Shown: positions 6,344 to 15,867, counted from the first letter of the stretch. The stretch is 46,203 nt of DNA from Citrobacter sp. (GCA_019415335.1 DXKH01000099.1:1-46203); one strand, 5' to 3'. The notes: generated by a model not told the origin, from the letters alone. Program-made: numbers and translations.

Positions 6344-8389
6344 TTATCCCGCTAAACCGCGGTGTTTGAGCATGTGGTCGATTTGTGGTTCATTTCCCCG
6401 CCAGGCCGGGTAAAGACGTTCTAAATCTTCACTGTTGCCCCGCGACAAAATCGCCTCACGGAAACGCTGGCCGTTCTCGCGCGTCAGCCCGCCCTGCTCC
6501 ACAAACCACTGAAAGCCGTCATCCGCCAGCATCTGCGTCCAGAGGTAGGCGTAGTAACCTGCCGCGTAGCCGCCGCCAAAAATATGGGCAAAATAGCTGC
6601 TGCGATAGCGCGGCGGTACCGCCGGAAGATCGAGTTGCTCCGCTGCCAGCCGTTGTTTTTCAAACGACTCCACATCCTGACTGGCCTCATCGACAGACAA
6701 ACTGTGCCAGCCCATATCCAACAGCGCGGCGCTGAGCAGTTCGCTCATGTCATAGCCTTTATTGAACAGACTCGCCTTATGCATTTTCTCCTGTAGCGCC
6801 TCTGGCATTTTCTCGCCGGTGGCATAGTGACGGGCATAGCGGTCAAATACCACTGGGTGGCTCGCCCAGTGTTCGTTGATTTGCGACGGAAACTCGACGA
6901 AATCCCGCGGCGTATTGGTTCCCGATAGCGACGCATAGCGCTGTGACGCAAACAGTCCGTGCAGAGTATGGCCGAACTCATGGAACAACGTGATGACGTC
7001 ATCCCAGAGCAACAGCGCGGGCTGTCCCGCAGTGGGCTTCTGATAATTACAGACGTTGTAAATCACCGGTTGGGTTTCGTTAAGCGTCGACTGTTCGACA
7101 AAATTGCCCATCCATGCGCCGCCGCTTTTCGAATCCCGGGCAAAGAAATCGCCGTAAAAAAGCGCCAGCCCGACGCCGTTATGATCGAAAATTTCCCAGA
7201 CGCGCACATCCGGATGGTAGACAGGAATATCAAAGCGCTCGATAAATTTGATGCCAAACAGTTGGTTGGCGGTCCAGAACACCCCTTCATGCAGAACGGT
7301 ATCCAGTTCGAAATACGGTTTGAGTTGCGATTCATCTAACGCATATTTCGCACGCCGCACCTGCTCGGCATAAAAGGACCAGTCCCAGGCCTGCGCGGTA
7401 AACCCACCCTGTTCATCATCGATGACCTGTTGAATATCGGCCAGTTCATTCAATGCGCGCTGACGCGCTGCGGGAACAATCGCACGCATAAAAGCCAGCG
7501 CGGCCTCCGGCGTTTTTGCCATTTGATCGGCGATTTTCCACGACGCGTAATCGGCAAACCCCAGCAGTTGCGCCTGATGCGCGCGAAGGGAGACCAGCCG
7601 CTGAATCAGCGCTCGCGTGTCATTGTCATCGCCTTTTTCAGCACGACGCCACCCGGCGTTAAACAAATTCTCCCGCGTCTGGCGATCGCGCAGCGCACTC
7701 AACGCCGGCTGTTGGGTGGTATTCAGCAGTGGTATCAGCCATCCCCCGGTTAGCCCTTTTTCGCTGGCGGCCTCACGCGCACTGGCAATCTCTTCTGCAC
7801 TGAGTCCCTCCAGTTGATGGGCATAATCTACCACCAGACCACCGGATTTATTCGCCGCCAGCAGGCGCTGGTTAAACTGGCTGGTCAGCGTCGCGGCTTC
7901 AGTATTAAGTGCCCGGAGTTGCGCTTTGTCGGCATCGCTCAGTTGGGCACCGGCGAGAACAAAACGCTGGTGTATCACCTCAATCAAACGCACAGACTCG
8001 CTGTCGAGGCCCAGTGCATCACGCTGCTGCCAGACGTGATCGACGCGGGAGAACAAGGCACTGTTCAGCCAGATATCATTCGCCAGTTCTGCGAGCTCGG
8101 CAGAAAATGCCTCATCAAGGCGTTGAAGTTCGTCATTGGTATGAGCCGCCGTCATGGCGAAAAAGACGCTGGTAACGCGGGTTAACAGTTCACCGCTTTT
8201 TTCCAGCGCGAGCACCGTATTGGTAAAATCCGCGGCATCGTGGTTGGCAATAATGGCGGCGATGTCCGCACGCTTTTGCTTCATCCCTTCATCAAATGCG
8301 GGACGATAATGATCGATCTCAATCAGATCAAAACGGGGAGCCTGATACGGTAACAGGCTGTGACTAAAGAACGGATTCGTTAACGACAT
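6344..8389 (-). CDS. dcp: Peptidyl-dipeptidase Dcp
   Basis: A 681-aa M3-family zinc metallopeptidase that removes dipeptides from the C terminus of oligopeptides; in E. coli it is mainly cytoplasmic. The zinc motif is H470-EFGH474 in LFHEFGHTLHGLF, and a downstream glutamate in the VEFPSQINEHW block completes the usual site. Length equals the E. coli enzyme. The start MSLTNPFF has CAGGAGTGAAAG just upstream. The gene is divergent from ydfG, as in E. coli. Confidence 0.97.
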   Translation of the reverse strand: MSLTNPFFSHSLLPYQAPRFDLIEIDHYRPAFDEGMKQKRADIAAIIANHDAADFTNTVLALEKSGELLTRVTSVFFAMTAAHTNDELQRLDEAFSAELAELANDIWLNSALFSRVDHVWQQRDALGLDSESVRLIEVIHQRFVLAGAQLSDADKAQLRALNTEAATLTSQFNQRLLAANKSGGLVVDYAHQLEGLSAEEIASAREAASEKGLTGGWLIPLLNTTQQPALSALRDRQTRENLFNAGWRRAEKGDDNDTRALIQRLVSLRAHQAQLLGFADYASWKIADQMAKTPEAALAFMRAIVPAARQRALNELADIQQVIDDEQGGFTAQAWDWSFYAEQVRRAKYALDESQLKPYFELDTVLHEGVFWTANQLFGIKFIERFDIPVYHPDVRVWEIFDHNGVGLALFYGDFFARDSKSGGAWMGNFVEQSTLNETQPVIYNVCNYQKPTAGQPALLLWDDVITLFHEFGHTLHGLFASQRYASLSGTNTPRDFVEFPSQINEHWASHPVVFDRYARHYATGEKMPEALQEKMHKASLFNKGYDMSELLSAALLDMGWHSLSVDEASQDVESFEKQRLAAEQLDLPAVPPRYRSSYFAHIFGGGYAAGYYAYLWTQMLADDGFQWFVEQGGLTRENGQRFREAILSRGNSEDLERLYPAWRGNEPQIDHMLKHRGLAG

Positions 8390-8445
8390 CTTTCACTCCT
8401 GAAAACGATTTGTTCACTAGAGTAGGCTTCAGGGTGAAAGACCGC

Positions 8446-8465
8446 AATCCTGTAAAACCAGGATT
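8446..8465. repeat. 20-bp inverted repeat between dcp and ydfG
   Basis: AATCCTG-TAAAAC-CAGGATT, a perfect 7-bp inverted repeat with a 6-base spacer, in the 138-bp divergent intergenic region. It could be an operator; the bound protein is unknown. Confidence 0.4.
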
Positions 8466-8527
8466 ACCCGCGAGGGCGGATCGCGTGCTATGGTAGTTAA
8501 ACGTAAAAAGCGTTGAGGAACAGTGAG

Positions 8528-9274
8528 ATGATCGTTTTAGTAACCGGAGCAACCGCAGGTTTTGGTGAATGCATTACACGTCGTTTTGTTGAGAACGGGC
8601 ATAAAGTCATTGCCACTGGCCGTCGCCAGGAACGCCTGCAAGAGTTAAAAGAGTCGCTGGGTGATAACGTGCTGACCGCACAACTGGATGTGCGTAATCG
8701 CGCAGCCATCGAAGAGATGCTGGCATCACTGCCTGCCGAGTGGCGTGACATCGACCTGCTGGTCAACAACGCCGGGCTGGCGCTGGGTCTGGAACCTGCG
8801 CATAAAGCCAGCGTGGAAGACTGGGAAACCATGATCGATACCAACAACAAAGGGCTGATTTACATGACCCGCGCCGTCCTGCCAGGCATGGTTGAGCGTA
8901 ACCGCGGTCATATCATCAATATCGGCTCTACCGCAGGCAGTTGGCCTTATGCCGGCGGCAACGTCTATGGTGCAACCAAAGCGTTTGTTCGTCAGTTCAG
9001 TCTGAACCTGCGCACCGACCTACACGGCACAGCGGTTCGCGTCACAGATATCGAACCGGGTCTGGTGGGCGGTACGGAGTTTTCCAACGTGCGCTTTAAA
9101 GGTGACGACAACAAAGCGGGCAAAACCTATGAGAACACCACGGCGCTGACGCCGGAAGATGTGACCGAAACAGTCTGGTGGGTCGCCACCCTGCCTGCCC
9201 ATGTAAACATCAATACGGTAGAAATGATGCCTGTGACGCAATCTTTTGCCGGACTGAGCGTTCATCGCGGTTAA
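8528..9274 (+). CDS. ydfG: NADP-dependent 3-hydroxy acid / L-allo-threonine dehydrogenase YdfG
   Basis: A 248-aa short-chain dehydrogenase that oxidises serine, L-allo-threonine and 3-hydroxy acids such as 3-hydroxypropionate precursors, with NADP+. The dinucleotide motif is TGATAGFG (6-13); the catalytic residues are S134, Y147 and K151, the latter two in YGATK. Sequence and length match E. coli YdfG closely. The start MIVLVTG has GAGGAA 8 bases upstream; an earlier in-frame ATG at 8513 lies before that site and is rejected. It is followed by rspR on the same strand. Confidence 0.97.
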   Translation: MIVLVTGATAGFGECITRRFVENGHKVIATGRRQERLQELKESLGDNVLTAQLDVRNRAAIEEMLASLPAEWRDIDLLVNNAGLALGLEPAHKASVEDWETMIDTNNKGLIYMTRAVLPGMVERNRGHIINIGSTAGSWPYAGGNVYGATKAFVRQFSLNLRTDLHGTAVRVTDIEPGLVGGTEFSNVRFKGDDNKAGKTYENTTALTPEDVTETVWWVATLPAHVNINTVEMMPVTQSFAGLSVHRG

Positions 9275-9282
9275 TTTTGCCT

Positions 9283-9300
9283 CCCGGCCTGCGGGCCGGG
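9283..9300. terminator. GC hairpin after ydfG
   Basis: CCCGGCC-TGCG-GGCCGGG stem-loop 8 bp past the ydfG stop. No T-run follows, so termination may be weak or the hairpin may only protect the transcript end. Confidence 0.5.
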
Positions 9301-9361
9301 TATAGCTCGCGACAAAAAAGTGGTAGAATTTGTGGGTTAACTTTCTAAAAAGTAAGAGCGA

Positions 9362-10048
9362 ATGACCGTCGAAACGCAACTCAACCCTACACAACCGGTA
9401 AATCAGCAGATTTATCGCATTCTTCGCCGTGACATCGTGCACTGCCTCATTGCGCCAGGTACGCCGCTGTCCGAAAAAGAGGTGTCTGTTCGCTTCGATG
9501 TCTCTCGCCAACCGGTGCGCGAAGCGTTTATTAAGCTCGCGGAAAACGGGTTGATCCAGATCCGTCCCCAGCGCGGCAGCTACGTCAACAAGATCTCCCT
9601 CTCGCAGGTGCGAAACGGCTGTTTTGTCCGTCAGGCTATCGAATGCGCGGTGGCGCGTCGGGCCGCCGCGCAAATCACCGACAGTCAGTGCTATCAGCTT
9701 GAGCAGAATCTTAATCAGCAGCGGATTGCGATTGAACGCAAACAGCTGAACGATTTCTTCGAACTGGATGACAATTTTCACCAGAAGCTGGCCACCATTG
9801 CGGATTGTCAACTGGCGTGGGACACCATCGAAAACATCAAAGCGACCATTGACCGCGTGCGCTACATGAGCCTCGATCACGTCTCTCCGCCGGAAATGTT
9901 GCTCCGTCAGCACCTCGATATTTTTGCTGCCCTGGAAAAACGCGACGCCGATGCCGTCGAGAAAGCGATGACTCAGCATCTGCAAGAGATCGGCGAGTCG
10001 GTCCTGCTAATCCGCCAGGAAAATAGCGACTGGTTCAGCGAAGAGTAA
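9362..10048 (+). CDS. rspR: GntR-family repressor RspR (YdfH)
   Basis: A 228-aa FadR-subfamily GntR regulator: winged helix at about residues 15-80 ([28 protein letters not shown]) and a C-terminal FCD ligand domain at about 90-215 whose DNFH and HLQ histidines are likely metal ligands. In E. coli RspR represses rspAB. Here its likely targets are rspA and ydfI, which share a sequence element upstream. The start MTVETQL follows TAAGAG; a TAGAAT -10-like box lies about 35 bases upstream. No operator search of the genome was possible. Confidence 0.93.
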   Translation: MTVETQLNPTQPVNQQIYRILRRDIVHCLIAPGTPLSEKEVSVRFDVSRQPVREAFIKLAENGLIQIRPQRGSYVNKISLSQVRNGCFVRQAIECAVARRAAAQITDSQCYQLEQNLNQQRIAIERKQLNDFFELDDNFHQKLATIADCQLAWDTIENIKATIDRVRYMSLDHVSPPEMLLRQHLDIFAALEKRDADAVEKAMTQHLQEIGESVLLIRQENSDWFSEE

Positions 10049-10056
10049 TTCCCCTG

Positions 10057-10078
10057 CCTCATCTCCCGTGAGATGAGG
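10057..10078 (+). terminator. Stem-loop after rspR
   Basis: CCTCATCT-CCCGTG-AGATGAGG, a perfect 8-bp stem followed by a TC-rich stretch with GTTTTC. Probable terminator of rspR. Confidence 0.6.
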
Positions 10079-10125
10079 TCTCTCCGTTTTCTCCCCTGCA
10101 TGTCCTCATCAAAAAAGATGTGAGA

Positions 10126-10167
10126 TTGATCAAAAACAAAAAAAATCCTGACTGATAAGCGTATTTA
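10126..10167 (+). promoter_or_regulatory. FNR-activated promoter of ydfZ
   Basis: TTGATCAAAAACAA (10126-10139) matches the FNR box TTGAT-N4-ATCAA at 9 of 10 positions. A TATTTA -10 at 10162-10167 puts the start near 10174, so the box is centred at -41.5, the class II activation position. E. coli ydfZ is also FNR-activated. Confidence 0.75.
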
Positions 10168-10181
10168 TATAGCGCCCGTTA

Positions 10182-10200
10182 CGTGGGACCTGAGCCCACG
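10182..10200 (+). promoter_or_regulatory. Hairpin in the ydfZ 5' leader
   Basis: CGTGGG-ACCTGAG-CCCACG forms a 6-bp GC stem within the predicted 60-nt untranslated leader of ydfZ. An alternative pairing of the preceding CCCGT with the ACGGG at its right edge is possible. Function unknown. Confidence 0.4.
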
Positions 10201-10234
10201 GGCTTTGACGGTAAGTTAGAAAGGAGAAAATACC

Positions 10235-10438
10235 ATGATGACATACGATCGTAACCGTAACGCAATCACCACAGGCAGCCGCGTGATGATCAGTGGCACC
10301 GGCCATACCGGTCGCATCAAAGCGATTGATACCGAAGGTCTGGATGCGGCGCAAATTCGTCGTGAAAAAACAGTCGAAGTGGAAGGCTGTGAAGGCAAAT
10401 TTGCCCCGGTAGAACTGATTCGTCTCGGCATGAACTAA
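10235..10438 (+). CDS. ydfZ: YdfZ, putative selenium-associated small protein
   Basis: A 67-aa protein starting [16 protein letters not shown], nearly the same as E. coli YdfZ. It is predicted to be cytoplasmic; E. coli YdfZ was reported to carry loosely bound selenium, and a single cysteine is seen in VEGCEGKF near residue 49. AAAGGAGAAAATACC precedes the ATG. The promoter carries an FNR box, so expression should be anaerobic. Its molecular role is not known. Confidence 0.93.
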   Translation: MMTYDRNRNAITTGSRVMISGTGHTGRIKAIDTEGLDAAQIRREKTVEVEGCEGKFAPVELIRLGMN

Positions 10439-10448
10439 TGGTGTGAGT

Positions 10449-10474
10449 GCCGGATAATGCCTTGATTATCCGGC
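10449..10474. terminator. Stem-loop between convergent ydfZ and ydfI
   Basis: GCCGGATAA-TGCCTTGA-TTATCCGGC, a perfect 9-bp stem, lies in the 49-bp gap between convergent genes. There is no T-run on either side, so it may act as a bidirectional transcript-end hairpin. Confidence 0.55.
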
Positions 10475-10487
10475 AGTCCTGAGGCAG

Positions 10488-11954
10488 TTACTTCACTTTT
10501 GACGCATATTTTGCCACGGTGGCTTTCGCCCCTTCCGCCAGCAACGTCTGATACGCTTCTTTCACGGCCTGCGTGAACAACGCGACCTGCGGCAATTCGT
10601 TTCCAAAGATTGCCTCGATACCCAGCAGCGCTTCCACGCGGTTTTCACCTTCCGCACTGTTTTGTACCACCTGTTGGATCACCGGCAACAGCGGATCGTT
10701 GATTTCAATGGCATTTCCCTGCTCGTCCACGCCGCCGACATAACGCATCCAGCCCGCCACGCCCAGCGCCAGCAAATCAAAACGACTGTTATGCGCCAGA
10801 TGCCAGCGTACAGAATCGAGCATCCGCTGAGGCAACTTCTGACTCCCGTCCATCGCAATCTGCCAGGTACGGTGACGCAGCGCCGGGTTGCTGTAGCGTT
10901 CGATCAGCAGATCGGCATAACGGGTGAGATCCACACCCTGTACTTTCAGCGTGGGCGCCTGCTCGTTGAGCATCAATGCGCGGGCAGCCACACGGTAATT
11001 TTCATCGCCCATGCAGTCGTTGATATGCTGATACCCGGCGAGATAGCCCAGATACGCGAGGAAGGAGTGGCTGCCGTTAAGCATACGCAGTTTCATCTCT
11101 TCAAACGGGATCACGTCAGAGACCAGTTCTGCCCCCGCCTTTTCCCACTGCGGACGACCGGCAACAAAGTTATCTTCAATCACCCACTGGCGGAATGGCT
11201 CGCAGGCCACGCCTGCCGGATCGCGCACACCGGTCAGTTTTTCAATTTTATCCAGCGTGTCAGCGGTGACGGCCGGAACAATACGGTCAACCATCGTCGA
11301 CGGGAACGTCACGTGTTGTTCGATCCACGCGGCCAGTTCGGCGTCCACGGCGCGTGCATAGGCGATAACCACATTACGCATCACGTGACCGTTTTCCGGC
11401 ATGTTGTCGCAGGACATCACGGTGAAAGCCGCTAAGCCCGCTGCTTTACGACGCGCCAGTGCTTCAACCACCACGCCCGGCGCAGATTTCGGCTGATGCG
11501 GGTTTTGCAGATCGGCGGCGATCATCGGGTGATCCCGCATCAGTTGTCCGGTCGCCGGGGAATGGCAATACCCTTTCTCAGTAATCGTCAGTGAAACAAT
11601 CGCAACCTGTGGTTCACACATCGCGGCCAGCACGCTCTCCAGGCCGTCAACCTGAGCATGCAGTGCTTTTTTCACCACGCCCACGACTCTCGCCGTCCAG
11701 GCATCGGCAGACATTTCCGCCACGGTATAGAGATTATCCTGCTGTTTGAGATCGGCGATCTGCTGTTCGCCGCCGATCAGGTTCACTTCACAGTATCCCC
11801 AGTCGCTGTTGTGCTCTGCCGCCAGGATATCGGTATAGACGCCCTGGTGCGCACGGTGAAAAGCACCAAAACCAAGATGAACAATACGCGGGATCAGTCG
11901 GTTGCGATCGTAGTCAGGAAGCGTCGCCTTTGCCGTTAAGAGCTTGTTTTGCAT
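10488..11954 (-). CDS. ydfI: Mannitol-dehydrogenase-family hexonate oxidoreductase YdfI
   Basis: A 488-aa polyol-type NAD-dependent dehydrogenase of the UxuB/mannitol dehydrogenase family; E. coli YdfI is a putative D-mannonate (fructuronate) oxidoreductase. The N-terminal [18 protein letters not shown] block carries the nucleotide-binding region, and the C-terminal catalytic part holds the [10 protein letters not shown] motif with the catalytic lysine. A weak AGG ribosome site precedes MQNKLLTAK. It lies downstream of ydfJ and rspA on the same strand; together they give import, oxidation and dehydration of a hexonate. rspB, present in E. coli, is absent. A GTATG repeat shared with the rspA promoter lies 48-63 bases upstream. 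Confidence 0.9.
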   Translation of the reverse strand: MQNKLLTAKATLPDYDRNRLIPRIVHLGFGAFHRAHQGVYTDILAAEHNSDWGYCEVNLIGGEQQIADLKQQDNLYTVAEMSADAWTARVVGVVKKALHAQVDGLESVLAAMCEPQVAIVSLTITEKGYCHSPATGQLMRDHPMIAADLQNPHQPKSAPGVVVEALARRKAAGLAAFTVMSCDNMPENGHVMRNVVIAYARAVDAELAAWIEQHVTFPSTMVDRIVPAVTADTLDKIEKLTGVRDPAGVACEPFRQWVIEDNFVAGRPQWEKAGAELVSDVIPFEEMKLRMLNGSHSFLAYLGYLAGYQHINDCMGDENYRVAARALMLNEQAPTLKVQGVDLTRYADLLIERYSNPALRHRTWQIAMDGSQKLPQRMLDSVRWHLAHNSRFDLLALGVAGWMRYVGGVDEQGNAIEINDPLLPVIQQVVQNSAEGENRVEALLGIEAIFGNELPQVALFTQAVKEAYQTLLAEGAKATVAKYASKVK

Positions 11955-12001
11955 TGTATGACCTACTTTGAATGAAATCAGGACGGTCCCAGAGTAACGC
12001 C

Positions 12002-12017
12002 TGTATGGTTGTATGTT
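12002..12017. promoter_or_regulatory. Candidate RspR operator upstream of ydfI
   Basis: TGTATGGTTGTATGTT differs at two of 16 positions from an element before rspA (TGTATGGTAGTATGTG, read on the minus strand at 14828-14843). Both hold two GTATG units three bases apart. A UxuR/ExuR-like half site, ATTGGTATAACA, follows at 12041. Assignment to RspR is inference. Confidence 0.45.
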
Positions 12018-12132
12018 TTGATTTGAATTAATATTTTGCTAATTGGTATAACATCATCTTGAAGTTATGTGACAGGATGTCTTTCCTGACACTTCACCAG
12101 ACGCCCAGAGTGAGATCCCTGTGCTGAAAGTG

Positions 12133-12150
12133 GGCTGCATCCATGCAGCC
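12133..12150. terminator. Stem-loop between ydfJ and ydfI
   Basis: GGCTGCAT-CC-ATGCAGCC, a perfect 8-bp inverted repeat 21 bp beyond the ydfJ stop. It lacks a T-run; possible weak terminator or mRNA-end hairpin. Confidence 0.5.
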
Positions 12151-12170
12151 GTTCGGGGAGGATCCGTCTC

Positions 12171-13508
12171 TTAATCGTGTTTATGCCACTCCTGGTATTC
12201 ACGCTTGAGTCGCAGAGGTGCCGTTTCAGGCATCATGAGTAAGCCGATAACCGAAATGATGCCGAGAACAATCACATAGCTTGCTAACCCGTAGTAATGC
12301 CCACCGGTCACCTGCAAAATCTTCACCGCCACCAGACCCAGCACCCCACTGCCAATCAGAGAACCCAATTGCCAGATTAACGCGATGCCGCTGCAACGGA
12401 TGTGCGTCGGGAACAGTTCCGGGAAGAACGACGCCTGCGGTGCGTAGCACATGCTGTGACCAAAGCTAATGACGATAATCATCACCAGTTGCGTCAACCA
12501 GAAATTGTCCTGATTAATGGCCAGGAAGAACGGAATGATCATAATGACCTGGATCAGCGCCCCCGTGATATAGACCGGCTTACGGCCAATTTTGTCGCAG
12601 AGCGCCCCCATCATCGGTATGGCAAGGACTTCGATCACCACCGCAATAATCATGGTTTCCATTAAGATATTGGCATCCAGATTATTGGCTTTGCCATAGG
12701 CCAGGACGATCACCGTGAACATCGCGAAGGTACAGGCTTCAATCAGTTTTGCGCAGACACCTTTCACCACAATGCCAGGGAAATCGCGGACGACTTCAAT
12801 CAATGGACGAGATTCTTCCGCCTTCGTCTCGCGAATCTGTGCAAAGACCGGAGACTCATCGATTCTCAGGCGAATGAACAGGCCAACAATCACCAGCAGC
12901 AGACTAAGCAGGAACGGAATACGCCAGCCATAATCCATCATTGCTTCCGGGGATAACGTGGCGTTGAGCAGTGCAAACAGTGCCATCGGTAACAGGAAGC
13001 CGACTGGCGCCCCGATTTGTACCCAACTGGCAAAGAATCCCCGCCGTTTAGGTTCAGCATATTCAGCCGTCATCAATACCGCCCCGGCCTGTTCACCACC
13101 GACACCAAACCCCTGGAGTACGCGAATGAAGATCAACAGAGCAGGTGCCCAGACACCGATTTTTTCGTACGTTGGTAATAAGCCAATGCAGAATGTCCCG
13201 AGCCCGACAATCAGTATCGTAATAACCAGCGCTTTTTTACGCCCCACTTTATCGCCGATGTGACCAAAGACAATGCCGCCTAGCGGCCTTGCCAGGAAGC
13301 CCACCGCATAGGTGGCAAATGCGGCCAGCGTACTGATTAACGGATCATCACTGGGGAAGAACAGATGTCCAAAGAACAGCACCGCCGCAGTGCCATAGGC
13401 AAAAAAGTCATAGTATTCGGCTGCAGTACCAATCGCTGAAGCTGAGGCGACACGACGAACTACAGGTTTGCTATCAACGTCATTTTTAATATCAACGGAA
13501 CTAACCAT
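12171..13508 (-). CDS. ydfJ: MHS-family MFS transporter YdfJ
   Basis: A 445-aa major facilitator of the metabolite:H+ symporter family, with about 12 membrane helices in the inner membrane. Family marks are AEYYDFFAYGTAA in the first segment, RPLGGIVFGHIGDKVGRK (loop 2-3) and PTHIRCSG-like RCSGIALIWQLG late in the protein. AAGGTAATTATTT precedes MVSSVDI. It stands between rspA (58 bp upstream) and ydfI, so it probably imports the sugar acid those enzymes use. The substrate is not proven. The E. coli gene at this site is prophage-adjacent; here it is intact. Confidence 0.9.
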   Translation of the reverse strand: MVSSVDIKNDVDSKPVVRRVASASAIGTAAEYYDFFAYGTAAVLFFGHLFFPSDDPLISTLAAFATYAVGFLARPLGGIVFGHIGDKVGRKKALVITILIVGLGTFCIGLLPTYEKIGVWAPALLIFIRVLQGFGVGGEQAGAVLMTAEYAEPKRRGFFASWVQIGAPVGFLLPMALFALLNATLSPEAMMDYGWRIPFLLSLLLVIVGLFIRLRIDESPVFAQIRETKAEESRPLIEVVRDFPGIVVKGVCAKLIEACTFAMFTVIVLAYGKANNLDANILMETMIIAVVIEVLAIPMMGALCDKIGRKPVYITGALIQVIMIIPFFLAINQDNFWLTQLVMIIVISFGHSMCYAPQASFFPELFPTHIRCSGIALIWQLGSLIGSGVLGLVAVKILQVTGGHYYGLASYVIVLGIISVIGLLMMPETAPLRLKREYQEWHKHD

Positions 13509-13566
13509 AAATAATTACCTTCGTTGGTTCAGAGGTGAACAACATCCATGTCGTATAAATTTTAAC

Positions 13567-14781
13567 TTACCAGTTCCACAAGGTGCCATCTTCAAGCCTG
13601 GCGACCGGCAAATAGGCGGGGTCATAGGGATATTTCGCCGCCAGTTTTTCATCGAACTCGATACCCAGCCCCGGCTTCTCGCCCGGATGCATATAGCCGT
13701 TGTCAAAGGTCCAGCTGTGCGGGAACACTTCCAGCATCTGCTCGGAATAGCCCATGTATTCCTGGACGCCAAAGTTCGGTACCCACAGGTCAAAGTGCAG
13801 TGCAGCCGCCATACAAACCGGAGAGAGATCGGACGGTCCGTGTGAACCTGTACGCACCTGGTACAAGGAGGCGAAGTCGGCGATACGCCGCATGCCGGTG
13901 ATCCCGCCCGCATGGGTGATCGTGGTGCGGATGTAATCGATGAGCTGTTCTTCAATCAGCTGTTTGCAGTCCCAGATGCTGTTGAAGACTTCACCGACGG
14001 CAATCGGGGTGACCGTGTGCTGACGAATCAGACGGAAACACGCCTGGTTTTCGGCAGGCGTCGGATCTTCCATCCAGAAAAGGCGATAATCTTCGATGCT
14101 TTTGCCAAAGCGCGCCGCTTCAATGGGGGTCAGACGATGGTGCATGTCGTGCAGCAGATGTTCGTCAAAACCGAACTTATTGCGTACCGATTCGAACAAT
14201 TTCGGCGTGAAATCGAGATACTTTTCCGTCGACCACAGTTGCTCTTCCGGCCACTGCCCTTTAGTCGCAGGTTCATAAGCCTGCCCTTTCCCTTTCGCCA
14301 TGCCGTAAGTGGTTTTCATACCCGGCACACCGCACTGTACGCGAATGGCTTTGAAGCCCATCTCTTTGTGACGCGCATAGTCTTCCAGCACATCATCAAC
14401 GGTGTGACCCGTGGTATGGCAGTAAACCATCACCCCTTCACGCGATGCGCCACCAAGCAACTGATACAGTGGCATGTTGGCGGCTTTCGCTTTGATATCC
14501 CACAGCGCCATGTCGACGGCGGAGATAGCAGACATAGTCACCGGGCCGCGACGCCAGTACGCGCCTTTATAAAAGAACTGCCAGATATCTTCGATGCGGT
14601 GTGCATCCCGACCGATCAACTGCGGGCAAAGATGATCTTTCAGGTACGACGCGACGGACAGCTCACGGCCATTCAGCGTGGCGTCTCCCAGACCTGTAAT
14701 GCCGTCCTCTGTCGTAATCTTCAATGTGACAAAGTTACGCCCTGGACAGGTGACAAAAACCTCAGCCCCTACAATCTTCAT
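13567..14781 (-). CDS. rspA: D-mannonate dehydratase family protein RspA
   Basis: A 404-aa enolase-superfamily dehydratase (ManD group), the same length as E. coli RspA ('starvation sensing protein'). Visible residues match ManD enzymes: R147, Y159, metal ligands D212, E238 (WMEDP) and E264 (VGEVF), and the acid H214. It would turn D-mannonate or a related hexonate into a 2-keto-3-deoxy sugar acid. It is first in a minus-strand run with ydfJ and ydfI. The start is [10 protein letters not shown] palindrome and a GTATG repeat lie 30-63 bases upstream, the likely RspR operator region. Confidence 0.95.
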   Translation of the reverse strand: MKIVGAEVFVTCPGRNFVTLKITTEDGITGLGDATLNGRELSVASYLKDHLCPQLIGRDAHRIEDIWQFFYKGAYWRRGPVTMSAISAVDMALWDIKAKAANMPLYQLLGGASREGVMVYCHTTGHTVDDVLEDYARHKEMGFKAIRVQCGVPGMKTTYGMAKGKGQAYEPATKGQWPEEQLWSTEKYLDFTPKLFESVRNKFGFDEHLLHDMHHRLTPIEAARFGKSIEDYRLFWMEDPTPAENQACFRLIRQHTVTPIAVGEVFNSIWDCKQLIEEQLIDYIRTTITHAGGITGMRRIADFASLYQVRTGSHGPSDLSPVCMAAALHFDLWVPNFGVQEYMGYSEQMLEVFPHSWTFDNGYMHPGEKPGLGIEFDEKLAAKYPYDPAYLPVARLEDGTLWNW

Positions 14782-14810
14782 TTTTTCTTCCTGGTTCTGT
14801 GTGGTGATGG

Positions 14811-14844
14811 TGTGAATTTACGCAATTCACATACTACCATACAA
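14811..14844. promoter_or_regulatory. rspA operator region (palindrome plus GTATG repeat)
   Basis: TGTGAATT-TACGC-AATTCACA (14811-14831) is a perfect 8-bp inverted repeat. It overlaps the element TTGTATGGTAGTATGTG (minus strand, 14844-14828) shared with the ydfI upstream region. The site lies 30 bases before the rspA start. RspR is the likely ligand, since its gene is nearby and E. coli RspR controls rspA. The rest of the gap, up to 15046, shows nothing I can name. Confidence 0.5.
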
Positions 14845-15046
14845 GTATTAGCGGCTTATTTTTCCATCTTGATCACAAAAAAACGCGGGTGATAGGTCTG
14901 GAATTTTCAGGGGAAATGGCAGACGGATGTCTGCACATGAAGGTTAAAAAAGAGTAATTACTTGATTTAAAACAAGAATAAAACAAGGACTACGAGAGAA
15001 GGAACGCACAATGTGCCGATAGTACTTAATCTGGTGAAGGAGACGC

Positions 15047-15373
15047 TTATCCGCGTCCCCATCCTGCCACAATAATCAGCATACCGCAGAGTGCGATGAG
15101 CGCCCCGCTCCAGTCATACAGACTGAGTTTCACCCCATCCACCACCCGCAGCCAGATCAGTGCGGTACAAACATAAACCCCACCATAGGCGGCATACACC
15201 CGACCACTGGCAGCAGGATGCAGCGTCAAAAGCCAGACGAACAGCGCCAGCGCAACGCCTGCGGGTAACAGCAACCAGACGGTGGCCCCCCGCTTTAGCC
15301 AGAGCCAGGGGAGGAAGCAGCCAATAATTTCGCAAAGTGCGGTGGCAAAAAAGAGTAGCGTGGTTTTGATCAT
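15047..15373 (-). CDS. ynfA: Inner-membrane protein YnfA (UPF0060, SMR-like)
   Basis: A 108-aa protein with four predicted membrane helices, matching E. coli YnfA in length and nearly throughout in sequence ([20 protein letters not shown] at the start, [10 protein letters not shown] in helix 3). YnfA resembles small multidrug resistance transporters, and the Shigella protein has been linked to drug efflux. The ribosome site is weak. It is divergent from ynfB, 152 bp apart. Confidence 0.95.
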   Translation of the reverse strand: MIKTTLLFFATALCEIIGCFLPWLWLKRGATVWLLLPAGVALALFVWLLTLHPAASGRVYAAYGGVYVCTALIWLRVVDGVKLSLYDWSGALIALCGMLIIVAGWGRG

Positions 15374-15525
15374 ATGAGTCGTTCATTGACCTGAGGTTCA
15401 GGCATGATACGCCATAATTGCCTGAACTTATCCATAACCTTCCGCCGGGTATGCCGTGTGCGAGGAATGGTGTAGAATTTGCCTGTCAATGATGCTTTTT
15501 GCGTCGCTCATAAAAGGAACTTGCC

Positions 15526-15867
15526 ATGAACATTACGCTTCGCAAACGCCTGTCCCTGACGGCAATGCTGCTGTTGGGTGCTGTCGTCTACACCGCGACC
15601 GCGCAGGCTGAGACCAGCCGACTGGTGATCGAATCAGGTGACAGTGCCCTGAGTCGTCAACAGGCAGCCATGCAAAAAGAGCAATGGGATGACACGCGTA
15701 GTCTGCGTCAGAAAGTGAACAAACGCGCGGAAAAAGAGTGGGATAAAGCCGATGCCGCCTTTGATAACCGCGACAGCTGCGAACAGAGTGCGAACCTGAA
15801 CGCGTACTGGGAACCGAACACCCTGCGCTGTCTGGATCGCCGCACCGGTCGCGTGGTTGCCCCCTGA
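15526..15867 (+). CDS. ynfB: Periplasmic protein YnfB (UPF0482)
   Basis: A 113-aa protein with a signal peptide (cleavage after AQA, about residue 28), so probably periplasmic. The mature part is highly charged, with two cysteines (in RDSCEQSAN and LRCLDRR) that may form a disulfide. It matches E. coli YnfB throughout. AAAGGAACTTGCC precedes the ATG, and a TAGAAT -10-like box lies about 50 bases upstream. It is followed by speG after 34 bp and may be co-transcribed. Function unknown. Confidence 0.95.
   Translation: MNITLRKRLSLTAMLLLGAVVYTATAQAETSRLVIESGDSALSRQQAAMQKEQWDDTRSLRQKVNKRAEKEWDKADAAFDNRDSCEQSANLNAYWEPNTLRCLDRRTGRVVAP

Noticed and set aside
9020..9985. A 321-codon open frame on the minus strand across ydfG and rspR
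   Set aside because: It is antisense to two well-recognised genes, has no ribosome site, and its composition is that of a codon-shadow.
14870..14885. TGTGATCAAG, possible CRP site upstream of rspA (minus strand)
   Set aside because: Only the left half matches; the right half scores about 2 of 5, so it is not a credible CRP site.
13912..14892. A 326-codon plus-strand frame opposite rspA
   Set aside because: It mirrors rspA codon usage and shows no protein family likeness.
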